NCBI RefSeq assembly: GCF_005671395.1
Contig: NZ_CP040428.1
Location: 3,906,001-3,970,000 of the forward strand
Length of the DNA: 64,000 nt
Reading direction: 5' to 3'
Source of the DNA: Jejubacter calystegiae
GTDB lineage: Bacteria > Pseudomonadota > Gammaproteobacteria > Enterobacterales > Enterobacteriaceae
This document shows positions 50,818-59,838 of the stretch, one piece after another; within the stretch, counting starts at the first letter, position 1; the number at the start of each line of letters is the position of its first letter. The position numbers and the translations under genes were made by a program. Below the pieces are notes generated by a model that was not told the DNA's origin, searched no databases, and worked only from the letters and a program-made list of their open reading frames with translations.

Positions 50818-52113
50818 ATGTTACTGGCCGGGAGTCTTTTTCTACTGACGCTGATTCTGGTTATCTGGCAACCCAAAGGACTGAGCATTGGCTGGAGCGC
50901 GAGCATTGGCGCGATCCTCGCCCTGATGAGCGGCGTTATCCATATTGATGATATTCCGGTGGTCTGGCATATCGTCTGGAACGCCACGGCAACCTTTATC
51001 GCCGTCATCATTATCAGCTTGCTGCTTGATGAATCCGGTTTTTTTGAATGGGCTGCCCTGCATGTTTCGCGCTGGGGCAACGGGCGTGGGCGTCTGTTGT
51101 TTAGCTGGATTGTGTTACTTGGCGCCGCCGTCGCAGCCCTGTTTGCCAACGACGGCGCTGCCCTGATACTGACGCCGATCGTGATTGCTATGTTGCTGGC
51201 GCTGGGATTCAGCAGAGGAGCCACCCTTGCCTTCGTGATGGCGGCGGGGTTTATTGCCGACACGGCCAGTCTGCCGCTTATCGTCTCTAATCTTGTGAAT
51301 ATTGTCTCTGCTGACTTCTTCCGGCTTGGCTTTGCGCAATACGCATCGGTCATGATCCCGGTCACTATCGCCACTATTGCAGCCACACTCGGCATGCTGC
51401 ATCTCTTCTTTCGCAAAGATATCCCGGTAACCTACGACGTGACGCTGCTGAAAGTCCCGGCCAGCGCCATTAAAGATCCTGCCACCTTTAAGACAGGCTG
51501 GGTTGTTCTGGTACTGTTGCTTGTGGGTTTCTTTGTGCTGGAGCCCATGGGGATTCCGGTCAGCGCCATTGCGGCAACGGGGGCCGCCATTTTGCTTGCC
51601 GTTGCCCAAAAGGGCCATGCCATCAATACCCGAAAAGTATTGCGGGGAGCACCCTGGCAGATCGTCATATTCTCACTGGGAATGTATCTGGTGGTCTACG
51701 GCCTGAGAAATGCAGGACTGACGGAATATCTTTCCGGCGTATTGAATATGCTGGCCGATAAAGGCTTGCTGGCGGCCACCTTTGGCACCGGCTTCCTGAC
51801 CGCATTTCTCTCGTCAGTCATGAATAATATGCCAACGGTACTGGTGGGGGCATTGTCGATAGACGCCAGCGCGGCTTCAGGCGTAATTAAAGAGGCAATG
51901 ATCTATGCCAATATCATCGGCTGCGATCTGGGTCCTAAAATTACCCCAATTGGCAGTCTGGCAACGCTGTTATGGCTGCATGTCCTGTCACAGAAAAATA
52001 TGACCATCACCTGGGGATACTACTTCCGCACCGGCATTATCATGACTCTGCCGGTGCTATTTATCGCCTTAGCTACGCTGGCTCTGCGACTATCAGTGAC
52101 GCTGTTTTGGTAA
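50818..52113 (+). CDS. arsB: arsenite efflux pump
   Basis: A 431-residue inner-membrane carrier of the ArsB/NhaD family with 12 helices (E. coli 429). [12 protein letters not shown] near 110-121 and the central A-T-G-A-A-I-L segment are typical. It expels arsenite and antimonite by proton exchange. No arsC (arsenate reductase) lies beside it, so arsenate resistance would need one elsewhere. The start follows ATTATGGAGTC. Confidence 0.96.
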   Translation: MLLAGSLFLLTLILVIWQPKGLSIGWSASIGAILALMSGVIHIDDIPVVWHIVWNATATFIAVIIISLLLDESGFFEWAALHVSRWGNGRGRLLFSWIVLLGAAVAALFANDGAALILTPIVIAMLLALGFSRGATLAFVMAAGFIADTASLPLIVSNLVNIVSADFFRLGFAQYASVMIPVTIATIAATLGMLHLFFRKDIPVTYDVTLLKVPASAIKDPATFKTGWVVLVLLLVGFFVLEPMGIPVSAIAATGAAILLAVAQKGHAINTRKVLRGAPWQIVIFSLGMYLVVYGLRNAGLTEYLSGVLNMLADKGLLAATFGTGFLTAFLSSVMNNMPTVLVGALSIDASAASGVIKEAMIYANIIGCDLGPKITPIGSLATLLWLHVLSQKNMTITWGYYFRTGIIMTLPVLFIALATLALRLSVTLFW

Positions 52114-52124
52114 AAGGTGGCGAA

Positions 52125-52697
52125 TCAGTCCGACTGAGCCGTGTCGATAATCCGCCCGTAGATATTTTGATCGTGGAACTGGCCGTTAAGGTATTCGGCC
52201 TGTTTCATGCAGCCTTCCAGGGTAAAACCGTTACGCAACGCCACCGCATTGCTGGCTTCATTGTTGACGCTGCAGCGAATAGCAAAGCGTCGCACCATGC
52301 CTTCCCCGGAATATTTTTTCATCATCGCCTGTAGCGCCCTGGAGATAATCCCCTGCCCCTGGTGCCCCTGGTCCAGCCAGTAGCCAATATAGGCCGCCTT
52401 ATTGGTAGGCTCTATCTGGTTAAAAGAGATGACGCCTACCAGCTCCTGTTCCAGCAGGATCATAAACATCTTGGCGTAATTGCGATGATGAAGCATATGG
52501 TTGCCGCGCAGGGTTTTCAGAGTATCTTCCTGGGCCGTTACGTACTGAGGCCAGTCCATCGCCTGCTGTAGCCACGCCTTATTGCGCTGTACCAGCTCAA
52601 AAACCGGTGTCACAAAGGTTTCATTCACCGAATGCAGAATCAGCCCCTGCTCAACCTCAATCACCTCATCCTGCCAGTTATGCTTGTTCTGCTGCAC
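52125..52697 (-). CDS. rimL: ribosomal protein L7/L12 serine acetyltransferase
   Basis: A GNAT enzyme that acetylates the N-terminal serine of L12. The acetyl-CoA loop is E-x-x-H-Q-G-Q-G-I-I-S-R-A-L (visible as D-Q-G-H-Q-G-Q-G-I-I), and the L-R-N-G-F-T-L-E-G-C motif is near the C-terminus. An ATG at 52712 is inside the ribosome site AAGGAG (52704-52709), so the GTG at 52697, six bases after it, is the better start and gives 190 residues (E. coli 179). The gene follows arsB convergently. Confidence 0.9.
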   Translation of the reverse strand: MQQNKHNWQDEVIEVEQGLILHSVNETFVTPVFELVQRNKAWLQQAMDWPQYVTAQEDTLKTLRGNHMLHHRNYAKMFMILLEQELVGVISFNQIEPTNKAAYIGYWLDQGHQGQGIISRALQAMMKKYSGEGMVRRFAIRCSVNNEASNAVALRNGFTLEGCMKQAEYLNGQFHDQNIYGRIIDTAQSD

Positions 52698-52790
52698 GGT
52701 TATCTCCTTCATAAATCGGGGTTTACGCCTAACTTACTCCTGGAAAATACGGATGTAAAAGCGTTGTGGAACAGAAGGAGGGAATCAAAT

Positions 52791-52827
52791 AAAAAAAGCC
52801 AGGCCATTAATCCGTATATGGCCTGGC
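52791..52827 (-). terminator. rho-independent terminator of the 53-56 kb operon
   Basis: On the minus strand, GCCAGGCCAT pairs with ATGGCCTGGC as a perfect 10-bp stem with a 10-nt loop (52798-52827), followed by TTTTTTT. It is 115 bp beyond the DMT-transporter stop, so the transcript has a long 3' tail. Confidence 0.93.
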
Positions 52828-52893
52828 ATACATCACACCGGTTTGCCTCCCTGCCCCCTTACGGGTACTGCGTTGACCTGGCGGCCGACGCAT
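52807..52893 (-). CDS. candidate 28-residue Arg-rich small protein
   Basis: On the minus strand an ATG at 52893 opens a 28-codon frame (M-R-R-P-P-G-Q-R-S-T-R-K-G ... A-R-P-Y-T-D). A good ribosome site, AAGGAG, lies nine bases upstream. The stop at 52807 lies in the loop side of the terminator hairpin. The frame would be translated from the 3' tail of the DMT-transporter transcript or from its own. It is strongly basic. I do not recognise it and it could be chance; the ribosome site is the main support. Confidence 0.4.
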   Translation of the reverse strand: MRRPPGQRSTRKGAGRQTGVMYARPYTD

Positions 52894-52941
52894 CCTTGTG
52901 TTCTCCTTACCCCCAATTCGAAGGAGATCCACAAAACTTTC

Positions 52942-53838
52942 TTAGGACTGCGGTTCGCCGTAAAGCTCCGCCCGACGGCTGCGCAGGCTGTTAACCAGCA
53001 CCGCCCCCACAATCACCACGCCGCCGATAAGCGCGTGCCCCGTTGGCGCCTGGCCCAGCACCAGCCAGATCCACAGCGGCGCCAGCGCGGTTTCCAGCAG
53101 CAGGAACAGACCGGCGTTTGCCGGGGAGACATAGCGGGTCGACAGCGTAATCAACCCCATGGCCAGCGGCATCACTAACGCCCCTTCCGCCAGCGCCCAA
53201 CCCCACTGCGCGCTGTTCATCTGCATCAGCGTCTGCTGTACCGGACCACCGGCAAACACCCCCACCAGCAGCGCCGCCAGCAGCCCCCCTACCGACGGTA
53301 ACGCCAGGGTTCCCCCCTCTACCCGGGAGGAATAAATAAAGGCCAGCGCCATTGAAACTGCGGTGCCGAGCGCAAACAGGTTCGCCAGCCCGTTTTCATG
53401 GCCGCCGCGGCCGCTCATCACAATCGCCACTCCGACCATCCCCACCAGCGCCGCCGTCAGCAGGCCGCGATCCAGTCTGGCGCCGAACAACACCCGGGAG
53501 ATCAGCGCCGATACAAAGGGCGTGGCGGAGATAATCACCAGTACCGTCGCCACATTGCCCCGGTTCAGAGCGTTCACAAAACCGGCCGACGCCAGACAGA
53601 AAAAGAGCACCGACAGCAGATTGTCGCGGGTCGCCCAGGGGGCGCCCAGCGTAGAGCGCGAAGGCCGCCACATCAGCCAGACCAGCAGGCAGACCGCCCA
53701 CATAAACGCGCCCCGCAGCAGCACGATGGCCCAGGAGTTATCAATCCCCATCATGCGAATAAATAGCGAGTCGGTACTCAACAATAACCCGCCCGCAATA
53801 CCGATAAGATTGCCGTTACCCGTTAGCGTCCGTTTCAT
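52942..53838 (-). CDS. DMT-family (EamA) exporter of the PP-loop operon
   Basis: A 298-residue inner-membrane transporter with ten helices and two EamA repeats (S-T-D-S-L-F-I-R-M-M-G near 22-32; A-E-G-A-L-V-M-P-L-A near 217-226). Its start overlaps the stop of the preceding gene (TAATG), so its translation is coupled to a PLP-fold protein. It is the last gene of a four-gene operon and probably exports the product made by the other three. The longer in-frame open region to 54090 lies inside the preceding gene and is not used. Confidence 0.88.
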   Translation of the reverse strand: MKRTLTGNGNLIGIAGGLLLSTDSLFIRMMGIDNSWAIVLLRGAFMWAVCLLVWLMWRPSRSTLGAPWATRDNLLSVLFFCLASAGFVNALNRGNVATVLVIISATPFVSALISRVLFGARLDRGLLTAALVGMVGVAIVMSGRGGHENGLANLFALGTAVSMALAFIYSSRVEGGTLALPSVGGLLAALLVGVFAGGPVQQTLMQMNSAQWGWALAEGALVMPLAMGLITLSTRYVSPANAGLFLLLETALAPLWIWLVLGQAPTGHALIGGVVIVGAVLVNSLRSRRAELYGEPQS

Positions 53839-54710
53839 TAAACCTCCAGAAGTTGAGTCAACCGCCGGGAGACCTCCGGCGTGGTATCCACGGGGATAGT
53901 GCCATCGCCGCGCGCCCAGCAGGAAAGCCGCAGCGTTCCCACATCCGGGAAATAGCTGATGCTGTCGGCCTTCGCGCGCCGTAGCAGCCCTTCGTCCGGC
54001 ACCGGCATTTTGATGCAGCAGAACGGCAAACCATCCGCGCTGACCGGATCCAGCCCGTAGCCTGCCGGTAGCGTCAGCGCCGAAGCGCATACCTGCGCCA
54101 CGTTAAACGGCTGCCATTCCGGTCTGGCCAGGGTTTCCAGCGCCTCTTCCAGCGGGTGGCTGGAAGCGGTTGCCTCTTCGAACAGCCGCAGTTCGCTGCG
54201 TAGCAGCCGGCTGTGACTGCTGGCCCGTAGGGCGACGATCGCCAGCCCGGGGGTCAACGACGCATGCTTATGCAGCGGCGCAATAAAAATCTCGCTGTCG
54301 CGCACCAGTTCGGCGTGGCGCAGCGTGGCGAAACTGTGGGAAGCATCCACCATCCCCTTGCCGCCGCATCCCTTCAGGCTGCATACCGCGCCGGTACCGG
54401 GGTGCACATGGGTGATGATATTGAGCTCCCCGGGCGGTGGCGGACACTGACCACCGCCGGTAAACAGACGGGCGATGGGAGGATAGTGATGCTGCGGCGC
54501 CAGCCGCAGCATCACCTCCTGGCGATGAAACAGATGATTCAGGATGACCAGCCCCACCCGTACCGACTGCACAAAAAAGATGTCGTAGTCGTCCAGGCGG
54601 TAAATGCAGGTCAGCTCATCTCTCAACCGATCTCTTAACATAGCCGCTCGCTTATAAAAATGTTCTCCGTACACCCGCTGTAGATCCGGGGACAGTGATG
54701 ACGCATCCAT
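53838..54710 (-). CDS. PLP class-V-fold protein of unknown function
   Basis: A 290-residue soluble protein. H-V-H-P-G-T-G-A near res 101-108, V-D-A-S-H-S-F near 121-127 (D122) and A-P-L-H-K-H-A-S-L-T-P-G-L-A near 144-157 match the class-V aminotransferase/cysteine-desulfurase pattern, with K148 as candidate Schiff-base lysine. It is shorter than the usual 370-400 residues, lacking most of the N-terminal part, so the enzyme may be reduced or may act with a partner. It lies directly after the NUDIX gene. I assign the fold, not a reaction. Confidence 0.7.
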   Translation of the reverse strand: MDASSLSPDLQRVYGEHFYKRAAMLRDRLRDELTCIYRLDDYDIFFVQSVRVGLVILNHLFHRQEVMLRLAPQHHYPPIARLFTGGGQCPPPPGELNIITHVHPGTGAVCSLKGCGGKGMVDASHSFATLRHAELVRDSEIFIAPLHKHASLTPGLAIVALRASSHSRLLRSELRLFEEATASSHPLEEALETLARPEWQPFNVAQVCASALTLPAGYGLDPVSADGLPFCCIKMPVPDEGLLRRAKADSISYFPDVGTLRLSCWARGDGTIPVDTTPEVSRRLTQLLEV

Positions 54711-55171
54711 CAGTTAATAAGCTCCTGCTGATAGAGCAGCGGCATCACCTCGTCGCGAAATATGGACCCTACCGGCACCGCACAGGGCGGCTGGCGATAG
54801 CTGACCCAGGCCAGCTCTTCGATTTCGCTACAGGGCCGCGGCTGCCCGGCAATCTCTACCCGATAAACGTGGTTTTCGATCGGCCGGTTTTCAAAAGCGG
54901 CCTGCCCCAGAAACAGCCCGAAGGGGCGAATATTTGTGACCGAAACCCCCAGCTCTTCCTGGAGCTCGCGCTTCAGGCAACTCAGGTGATCTTCACCGGC
55001 ATCCGGCTTGCCCCCCGGCGAGATAAAAATGTCGGTGCCGCGCTTGCGGGTCAGCAGCAGCGAACGCTGATGGATGATGACAGCGGCGCATTTCACGATG
55101 GGCTTCTGCGCTTTCTCCTGGGAAACCTCATCCTCAATGGCATCGTAGCTTTCCGGTTGCAGACTCATCAT
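54710..55171 (-). CDS. NUDIX hydrolase
   Basis: A 153-residue NUDIX protein. The full box G-x5-E-x7-R-E-L-x-E-E-L-G-V is at about res 53-76 (G-K-P-D-A-G-E ... R-E-L-Q-E-E-L-G). It would hydrolyse a nucleoside-diphosphate-linked substrate or remove a pyrophosphate by-product. It overlaps the PP-loop gene stop by 4 bp (ATGA at 55171) and its stop meets the start of the next gene by one base. The tight coupling implies one pathway. Confidence 0.9.
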   Translation of the reverse strand: MMSLQPESYDAIEDEVSQEKAQKPIVKCAAVIIHQRSLLLTRKRGTDIFISPGGKPDAGEDHLSCLKRELQEELGVSVTNIRPFGLFLGQAAFENRPIENHVYRVEIAGQPRPCSEIEELAWVSYRQPPCAVPVGSIFRDEVMPLLYQQELIN

Positions 55172-55875
55172 GCGGCCACCGTTGCAGCGCGGGTGGAACG
55201 GCACTCCAGAGTCTCCCCGGACAGGAAGCGCACAATGTTCAACATCAACGGCGCTTTGTCGTTCAGATAGCCAAGGATGGTGTCATCATCCGGGGTGGTG
55301 AAGCTGTCAGCGAAGATGCTGATCCCCTCCAGCGATTTGGTAGAGATACCCAGCTGCAGCAGGCGATATTTCACATCGTCCGCCGAACGGGCAAACTCAT
55401 AAATCGGTGAATGGTAGGTGATGTCGAAGCGCGCCATCATATCCACCAGCCACTCTTTGGCCACCAGACGCTGTTCCGGAAACTCCATCTGATAGTGGGT
55501 GATGCCGTCGTTGATCACATCGATATCGTTGCGGCGGCAGAAGTCCACCAGGTGAGCGTGAATCGCCATCTTTTCACCCAGCAGCACCAGATTCTTGCGG
55601 TACTTCAGAATGTCCGATTCCAGATGTTCAATGGCGATGGAACGAAAAGCGCCGCTGATATCAGCCACGGTGTGCCCGACCACTAAATCGCCAAAGCGAT
55701 TGCGCAACTCTTCCACCCGGTGAGCCAGAATACCGCGATGCAAAGAGCAACCGCTGTTGCCTGACCAGAGGTGAACCGGAATGCCTTGTAACATTAAATA
55801 ACAGGCGGCCAGGGTGCTGTCGCGTCCACCGGTAAACATAACAAGCTGGGTCTTGGGGGTAAGCTGTTCTGTCAT
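55168..55875 (-). CDS. PP-loop ATP pyrophosphatase-family protein
   Basis: A 235-residue cytoplasmic protein. T-G-G-R-D-S-T at res 15-21 is the PP-loop (S-G-G-x-D-S-type) motif that binds ATP and releases pyrophosphate while adenylating a substrate. Members include QueC-like, PAPS-reductase-like and tRNA-thiolation enzymes. [11 protein letters not shown] near 186-196 and E-F-A-R-S near 180 are not motifs I can tie to a known subfamily. It is the first gene of the operon and is divergent from a LysR gene. Substrate unknown. Confidence 0.8.
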   Translation of the reverse strand: MTEQLTPKTQLVMFTGGRDSTLAACYLMLQGIPVHLWSGNSGCSLHRGILAHRVEELRNRFGDLVVGHTVADISGAFRSIAIEHLESDILKYRKNLVLLGEKMAIHAHLVDFCRRNDIDVINDGITHYQMEFPEQRLVAKEWLVDMMARFDITYHSPIYEFARSADDVKYRLLQLGISTKSLEGISIFADSFTTPDDDTILGYLNDKAPLMLNIVRFLSGETLECRSTRAATVAA

Positions 55876-55984
55876 TTTACGCTCCTTTCAGGAAATAACG
55901 GGGTTCAGAGTGAAACCCGTGCTGTTTATCGTTCTGTTATGCAGCACAGAGTAGGGAAATAAATCGCGGCTGAAAAATGATATA

Positions 55985-56001
55985 AACAGACATATACTGT
56001 T
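55985..56001. promoter_or_regulatory. candidate LysR operator
   Basis: AACAG (55985-55989) and CTGTT (55997-56001) form a dyad with 7 bp between, in the 149-bp region between the PP-loop operon and the LysR gene. An A+T-rich flank and this position suggest a LysR activation site. Confidence 0.4.
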
Positions 56002-56024
56002 AGTTTTTCTCACAAGGTATCGCT

Positions 56025-56900
56025 ATGCCGGATTCCCTGCCGCCGCTGCGCGCATTGCGCTACTTTCAACGCGCCGCCCGCCACCAGAGCGTTAGCCTGG
56101 CTGCCCGTTCGCTTAATGTGACCCATAGCGCCGTCAGCCATCAGATCCGGCTGCTGGAAGAGTGGCTGGCCGCTCCGCTGTTTGTGCGGGCCGGTGGACG
56201 TATCCATTTGACGGCGGATGGCGAACAGCTCAGCCGGGTCTGTTCCCGGGCCTTTACCGATATCGCGGAAAGCTGTGAACGCATCCGTGGTCAGGCCCGT
56301 CACGGGCTGACCGTCTCCTGCGCCCCCAGTTTTCTGGCCCAGTGGTTGATTCCGCGCATTGGACGTTTTAATCAGCAATATCCGGACGTTCCGCTCAGCT
56401 TCGATACCCTGACTGACCCCCAGAAGCTGCGTGACGATCGCACCGATGTGTTAATCCTGAGCCACGACCATCTGGTGCCGGAAGGCGTGGCCACCACGCT
56501 GATTGCCGTCGACTATATCGGCCCGGTCTGTTCCCCACTGTTTCGCGGACGACTGAGCTACGCCGCCGACTTTAGCGCCCTGCCGCTGCTGCACGCCGAT
56601 ACCCGCGCCCACGCCTGGGAAGAGTGGGCGCAAAAAACCGGCGCCCGGGGCGACTTCTGGGCGGGGAAACACTTCGATAATCTGACGCTGGCGATTCAGG
56701 CCGCGCGCAACGGCCTGGGCATCATCATGACGCCGCAGATTCTGGTGAAGAAGGAGTTACGGGAAGGAACGCTGTGCGCGCCGCTGGGGTTCGCGGCTAT
56801 GGATCGCGCCACCTGGATGATGGTGCGTCAGGCACGCCAGCATGAGCCGGCCATCGATCTGTTCAGAAGGTGGTTGCTGGAAGAAGCCGCGGAGGATTAG
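56025..56900 (+). CDS. LysR-family regulator, GcvA-like
   Basis: A 291-residue regulator with the helix-turn-helix at about 8-66 (S-L-A-A-R-S-L-N-V-T-H-S-A-V-S-H-Q-I-R-L-L-E) and an effector domain at about 90-285. The P-P-L-R-A-L-R-Y-F opening is like the GcvA/AmpR group. It is divergent from the PP-loop operon and is probably its activator. The effector is unknown; the metabolite exported by the operon is a candidate. Confidence 0.92.
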   Translation: MPDSLPPLRALRYFQRAARHQSVSLAARSLNVTHSAVSHQIRLLEEWLAAPLFVRAGGRIHLTADGEQLSRVCSRAFTDIAESCERIRGQARHGLTVSCAPSFLAQWLIPRIGRFNQQYPDVPLSFDTLTDPQKLRDDRTDVLILSHDHLVPEGVATTLIAVDYIGPVCSPLFRGRLSYAADFSALPLLHADTRAHAWEEWAQKTGARGDFWAGKHFDNLTLAIQAARNGLGIIMTPQILVKKELREGTLCAPLGFAAMDRATWMMVRQARQHEPAIDLFRRWLLEEAAED

Positions 56901-56907
56901 CCCTCAC

Positions 56908-57362
56908 CCCGGCCCTCTCCCTGAGGGAGAGGGAGAAAACCAGCACTTGCCTGTCCCTTCTCCCCGGCTCTCTCCCTGAGGGAGAGAGAGAAAACCAGCA
57001 CTTGCCTGTCTCCTCACACCGGCTCTCTCCCTGAGGGAGAGGGAGACAACCAGCACTTGCCTGTCTCCTCACACCGGCTCTCTCCCTGAAGGCGAGGGAG
57101 ACAACCAGCACTTGCCTGTCTCCTCACACCGGCTCTCTCCCTGAGGGAGAGGGAGAAAACCAGCACTTGCCTGTCCCTTCTCCCCGGCTCTCTCCCTGAA
57201 GGCGAGGGAGACAACCAGCACTTGCCTGTCTCCTCACCCCGGCCCTCTCCCTGAGGGAGAGGGAGACAACCAGCACTTGCCAGTCCCCTCTCCCCGGCTC
57301 TCTCCCTGAAGGCGAGGGAGAAAACCAGCACTTGCCAGTCCCCTCTCCCCTGTGGGGAGAGG
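56908..57362. repeat. eight-unit 55-bp tandem hairpin array
   Basis: Units of 55 bp follow each other with no spacer. Each contains CCGG(C/T)-type starts, a CTCTCCCTGAGGGAGAG hairpin (or a weaker CTCTCCCTGAAGGCGAG variant), an ACCAGCACTTGCC(T/A)GTC segment, and TCCTCAC or CCTTCTC. I count eight units. Starts at 57019 and 57074 give the period directly. A classic palindrome, CTCTCCCCTGTGGGGAGAG, ends the array. It fills the convergent gap between the LysR gene and opgD. Open frames through it are artefacts of the repeat. Confidence 0.92.
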
Positions 57363-57377
57363 GTTAGGGTGAGGGGG

Positions 57378-59033
57378 TCAGCGCATCTGACGATCGTCTA
57401 CATACTTGCGCTTATCCGGCGCTGGCGGGAAGTACTGGTAGAGCCAGGTTTCGCTTTCGGTCTGCCCCTGACTGCGCAAATACATCCGCATCTCCACCGG
57501 ATCGACGCTGTCAGAAGTGGGGTGCCAGTCGAACAGAATACGATAACCGTCGAAGGGGTCGACGTAGAGGATCTCCACCTGCTTCGCCTCGCCGCTGGAC
57601 AGCGTGATCACCGGCTCCATACCGCGGGCAGCCGCCTCTTTCAGGTTAGCGCCGACAAAGTCCACCGCGAAACGGCGCGACCAGGTTTCCGGGTAGTGTT
57701 CGCCCGGCGCCCAGCCTTCCGGGAAGCTGCCCATCCCGGTACGGGTGGCGTAAACCCGGGCCAGTTCGCTGCGCACCGGCGGTTCAGCGGCCCAGTACAG
57801 GCGATATTTAAAGTCCAGCCGATCCCCGGCCTGCACCGGTTTTTCCGGTTGCCAGAAGCAGACGATATTATCCAGAGTTTCGCCGGTGGTGGGAATCTCC
57901 AGCAGCGAGATATGCCCCTTGCCCCAGTTGCCCTGCGGCTCCACCCACAGACTGGGACGTTTGTTATACCAGCCGATAACGTCCTGATAGTTATCGAAGC
58001 TGTGATCGGTCTGCAACAGGCCAAAGCCTTTAATATTCTCATCATTAAAGGCGTTAAACTGCAGCTTCTGGGGATTATTGAGCGGACGGCACACCCATTC
58101 ACCGTTGCCGCGCCATAGCGCCAGGCGATCGGAGTCATGGATCTGCGGGTGGATGGTGTCACACATGCGGCGCTCGTTAGTGCCGCAACTGAACATGCTG
58201 GTCATAGGCGCGATGCCCAGCTGCTTCACGGCCTTACGGGCATACAGGTGGTTTTCCACCTCCATAATCACCTGCTTCTCTTCGCAGTGAATGGTGAATT
58301 TATAAGCGCCGGTGAGACTTGGACCGTCCATTAACGCATAGACCACAAAGGTGGTGTCGCGGGCTTTCGGGGTTTCGAACCAGAAGGCGGTAAAATCCGG
58401 GAACTCTTCGGTAGTATCGGTGAAGGTGTTGACCGCCACGCCGCGGGCGGACAGGCCATACTGATAAGTGCTGTCCACGGCACGGAAGTAGCTGGCGCCA
58501 AGGAAGGAAACCACATCGCGCTTCGCCAGTTCCGGGGCCTTAAAGGCACGGAAACCGGCGAAGCCGAGATCCGGATGGTCTTCCAACTGGCGGGTATCCA
58601 CCCCGGCCTCGTTGTAGTTAAAGAGTTCGGGGCGGAAGTGAATCTCCCGCGCCTGGCGGCTGGCGGGATCCACAGAGTACATCCGCACCCGCCGCTGGAA
58701 CCCCATACCGACGTGGAAGAACTGCACATCGAGCTGGCGCCCTTCGATCTGGTTCCACAGCGAGTGTCCCGCGTCGTACTGAATATGATTGTAGGCCTGA
58801 GGCGTCATTCCGGTAAGCGCCCCCGGTAGCGGACGGGGAGCGCCGCCCCAGGTTTTTTTCGCCAACTCGCTGGCCATTTCCTGAAGCTGAGCAAAGTCGA
58901 AGGGACGCGAACTGCCATCGGCAATACCGCCGTCCGCCGCCCAGGCTGATTGAGAAAAGAGGCCGGCCAGGCCGGGCGTGCCGCAGGCTGCTGCCAGCGC
59001 CATTGAAGCTTTAATAAAACGTCTGCGGTTCAT
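57378..59033 (-). CDS. opgD: osmoregulated periplasmic glucan biosynthesis protein OpgD
   Basis: A 551-residue periplasmic protein that modifies the backbone structure of osmoregulated glucans. The length equals E. coli OpgD. A Tat signal (N-R-R-R-F-I-K, res 2-8) precedes a beta-sandwich catalytic region (about 40-400) and a C-terminal immunoglobulin-like domain. In E. coli ydcH follows opgD; I find no ydcH here, and the region instead holds a hairpin array and a LysR gene. Confidence 0.96.
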   Translation of the reverse strand: MNRRRFIKASMALAAACGTPGLAGLFSQSAWAADGGIADGSSRPFDFAQLQEMASELAKKTWGGAPRPLPGALTGMTPQAYNHIQYDAGHSLWNQIEGRQLDVQFFHVGMGFQRRVRMYSVDPASRQAREIHFRPELFNYNEAGVDTRQLEDHPDLGFAGFRAFKAPELAKRDVVSFLGASYFRAVDSTYQYGLSARGVAVNTFTDTTEEFPDFTAFWFETPKARDTTFVVYALMDGPSLTGAYKFTIHCEEKQVIMEVENHLYARKAVKQLGIAPMTSMFSCGTNERRMCDTIHPQIHDSDRLALWRGNGEWVCRPLNNPQKLQFNAFNDENIKGFGLLQTDHSFDNYQDVIGWYNKRPSLWVEPQGNWGKGHISLLEIPTTGETLDNIVCFWQPEKPVQAGDRLDFKYRLYWAAEPPVRSELARVYATRTGMGSFPEGWAPGEHYPETWSRRFAVDFVGANLKEAAARGMEPVITLSSGEAKQVEILYVDPFDGYRILFDWHPTSDSVDPVEMRMYLRSQGQTESETWLYQYFPPAPDKRKYVDDRQMR

Positions 59034-59298
59034 GCCTGAGAAATCGTCCTTAAGTTGGGTGTGGCTTTGGTGTATTTTACTTCCCCTGAAAGGGGAACAT
59101 GGTCAAAATAATGCCCCAGGTATGACCGCCCACGCCAGACAAAATTCCTTCCATTTTCAAACTCTTTATTTCACCGATCGCCGCCACTTTCCCCGCTGGC
59201 GACACGGCTGACAGCAGCTGGCAGTCGCTGGCCGAAACGATACCGCTCCCCCACCCGACCAAATTTCAGACAGTTCTCAAACTATGGAGAAACGCCTT

Positions 59299-59838
59299 AT
59301 GAATCTGCGCTACATCCTGACCGGCGGACCCGGCGCCGGAAAATCCACCCTGCTACAGGCTCTAAGCGACGCAGGAATAGCGACCCAACCGGAAAGCGGT
59401 CGCGCCATTATTCGCGAACAGCAGCAGCAAGGCGGCAACGCCCTGCCCTGGGCGGACAGACTGGCTTTCGCCATGCGGATGCTGGAACGCGATATCGACG
59501 GCTGGAAGGTACACGAAAACGCCACGGCGCCGGTGCTGTTCGACCGTGGCATTCCGGATTCGCTGGGCTACCTGCAACTGTGCGGTCTGGACGCGCCGCC
59601 ACGGATGACCAACGCCGTGCGCGACTGCCGCTATGCGCCCCGGGTCTTCTTCGCCCCGCCCTGGCGCGATATTTATCGCCAGGACGATGAACGCCGCCAG
59701 AGCTGGGACGAAGCGGCGGCCACCGCCCGGGTGATGCTACGACTGTATCGCGCCTGCGGCTATCAGGTGGTAATGGTGCCGCCGCTGACTGCGGCGGCCA
59801 GGGCTCGCTGGCTGCGAGCAAGGCTGATTACAGGGTAA
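59299..59838 (+). CDS. small AAA-type P-loop ATPase/kinase-like protein
   Basis: A 179-residue cytoplasmic protein. The Walker A is G-G-P-G-A-G-K-S-T at about res 9-17. A Q-P-E-S-G-R-A-I-I motif near 31-39 and L-F-D-R-G-I-P-D near 77-84 (a D-R-G substrate/lid motif) match the AAA_28/predicted-kinase family. Substrate unknown. Start 59299 is favoured by GGAG nine bases upstream; the ATG at 59284 overlaps that site. Its last 11 bp overlap the convergent esterase gene. Confidence 0.85.
   Translation: MNLRYILTGGPGAGKSTLLQALSDAGIATQPESGRAIIREQQQQGGNALPWADRLAFAMRMLERDIDGWKVHENATAPVLFDRGIPDSLGYLQLCGLDAPPRMTNAVRDCRYAPRVFFAPPWRDIYRQDDERRQSWDEAAATARVMLRLYRACGYQVVMVPPLTAAARARWLRARLITG

Noticed and set aside
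52942-54090. 84-residue N-terminal extension of the DMT transporter
   Set aside because: The extension lies in another frame of the PLP-fold gene; the TAATG overlap start at 53838 gives the normal length.
56863-57331. Open frames on the minus strand through the repeat array
   Set aside because: They are produced by the 55-bp repeat (L-S-L-R-E-R-A-G-V-R type peptides), have no ribosome site and are typical artefacts of intergenic palindromes.
56908-57362. CRISPR-like array
   Set aside because: The 55-bp units are contiguous with no unique spacers, contain internal palindromes and have no cas genes nearby. This is a tandem repeat.
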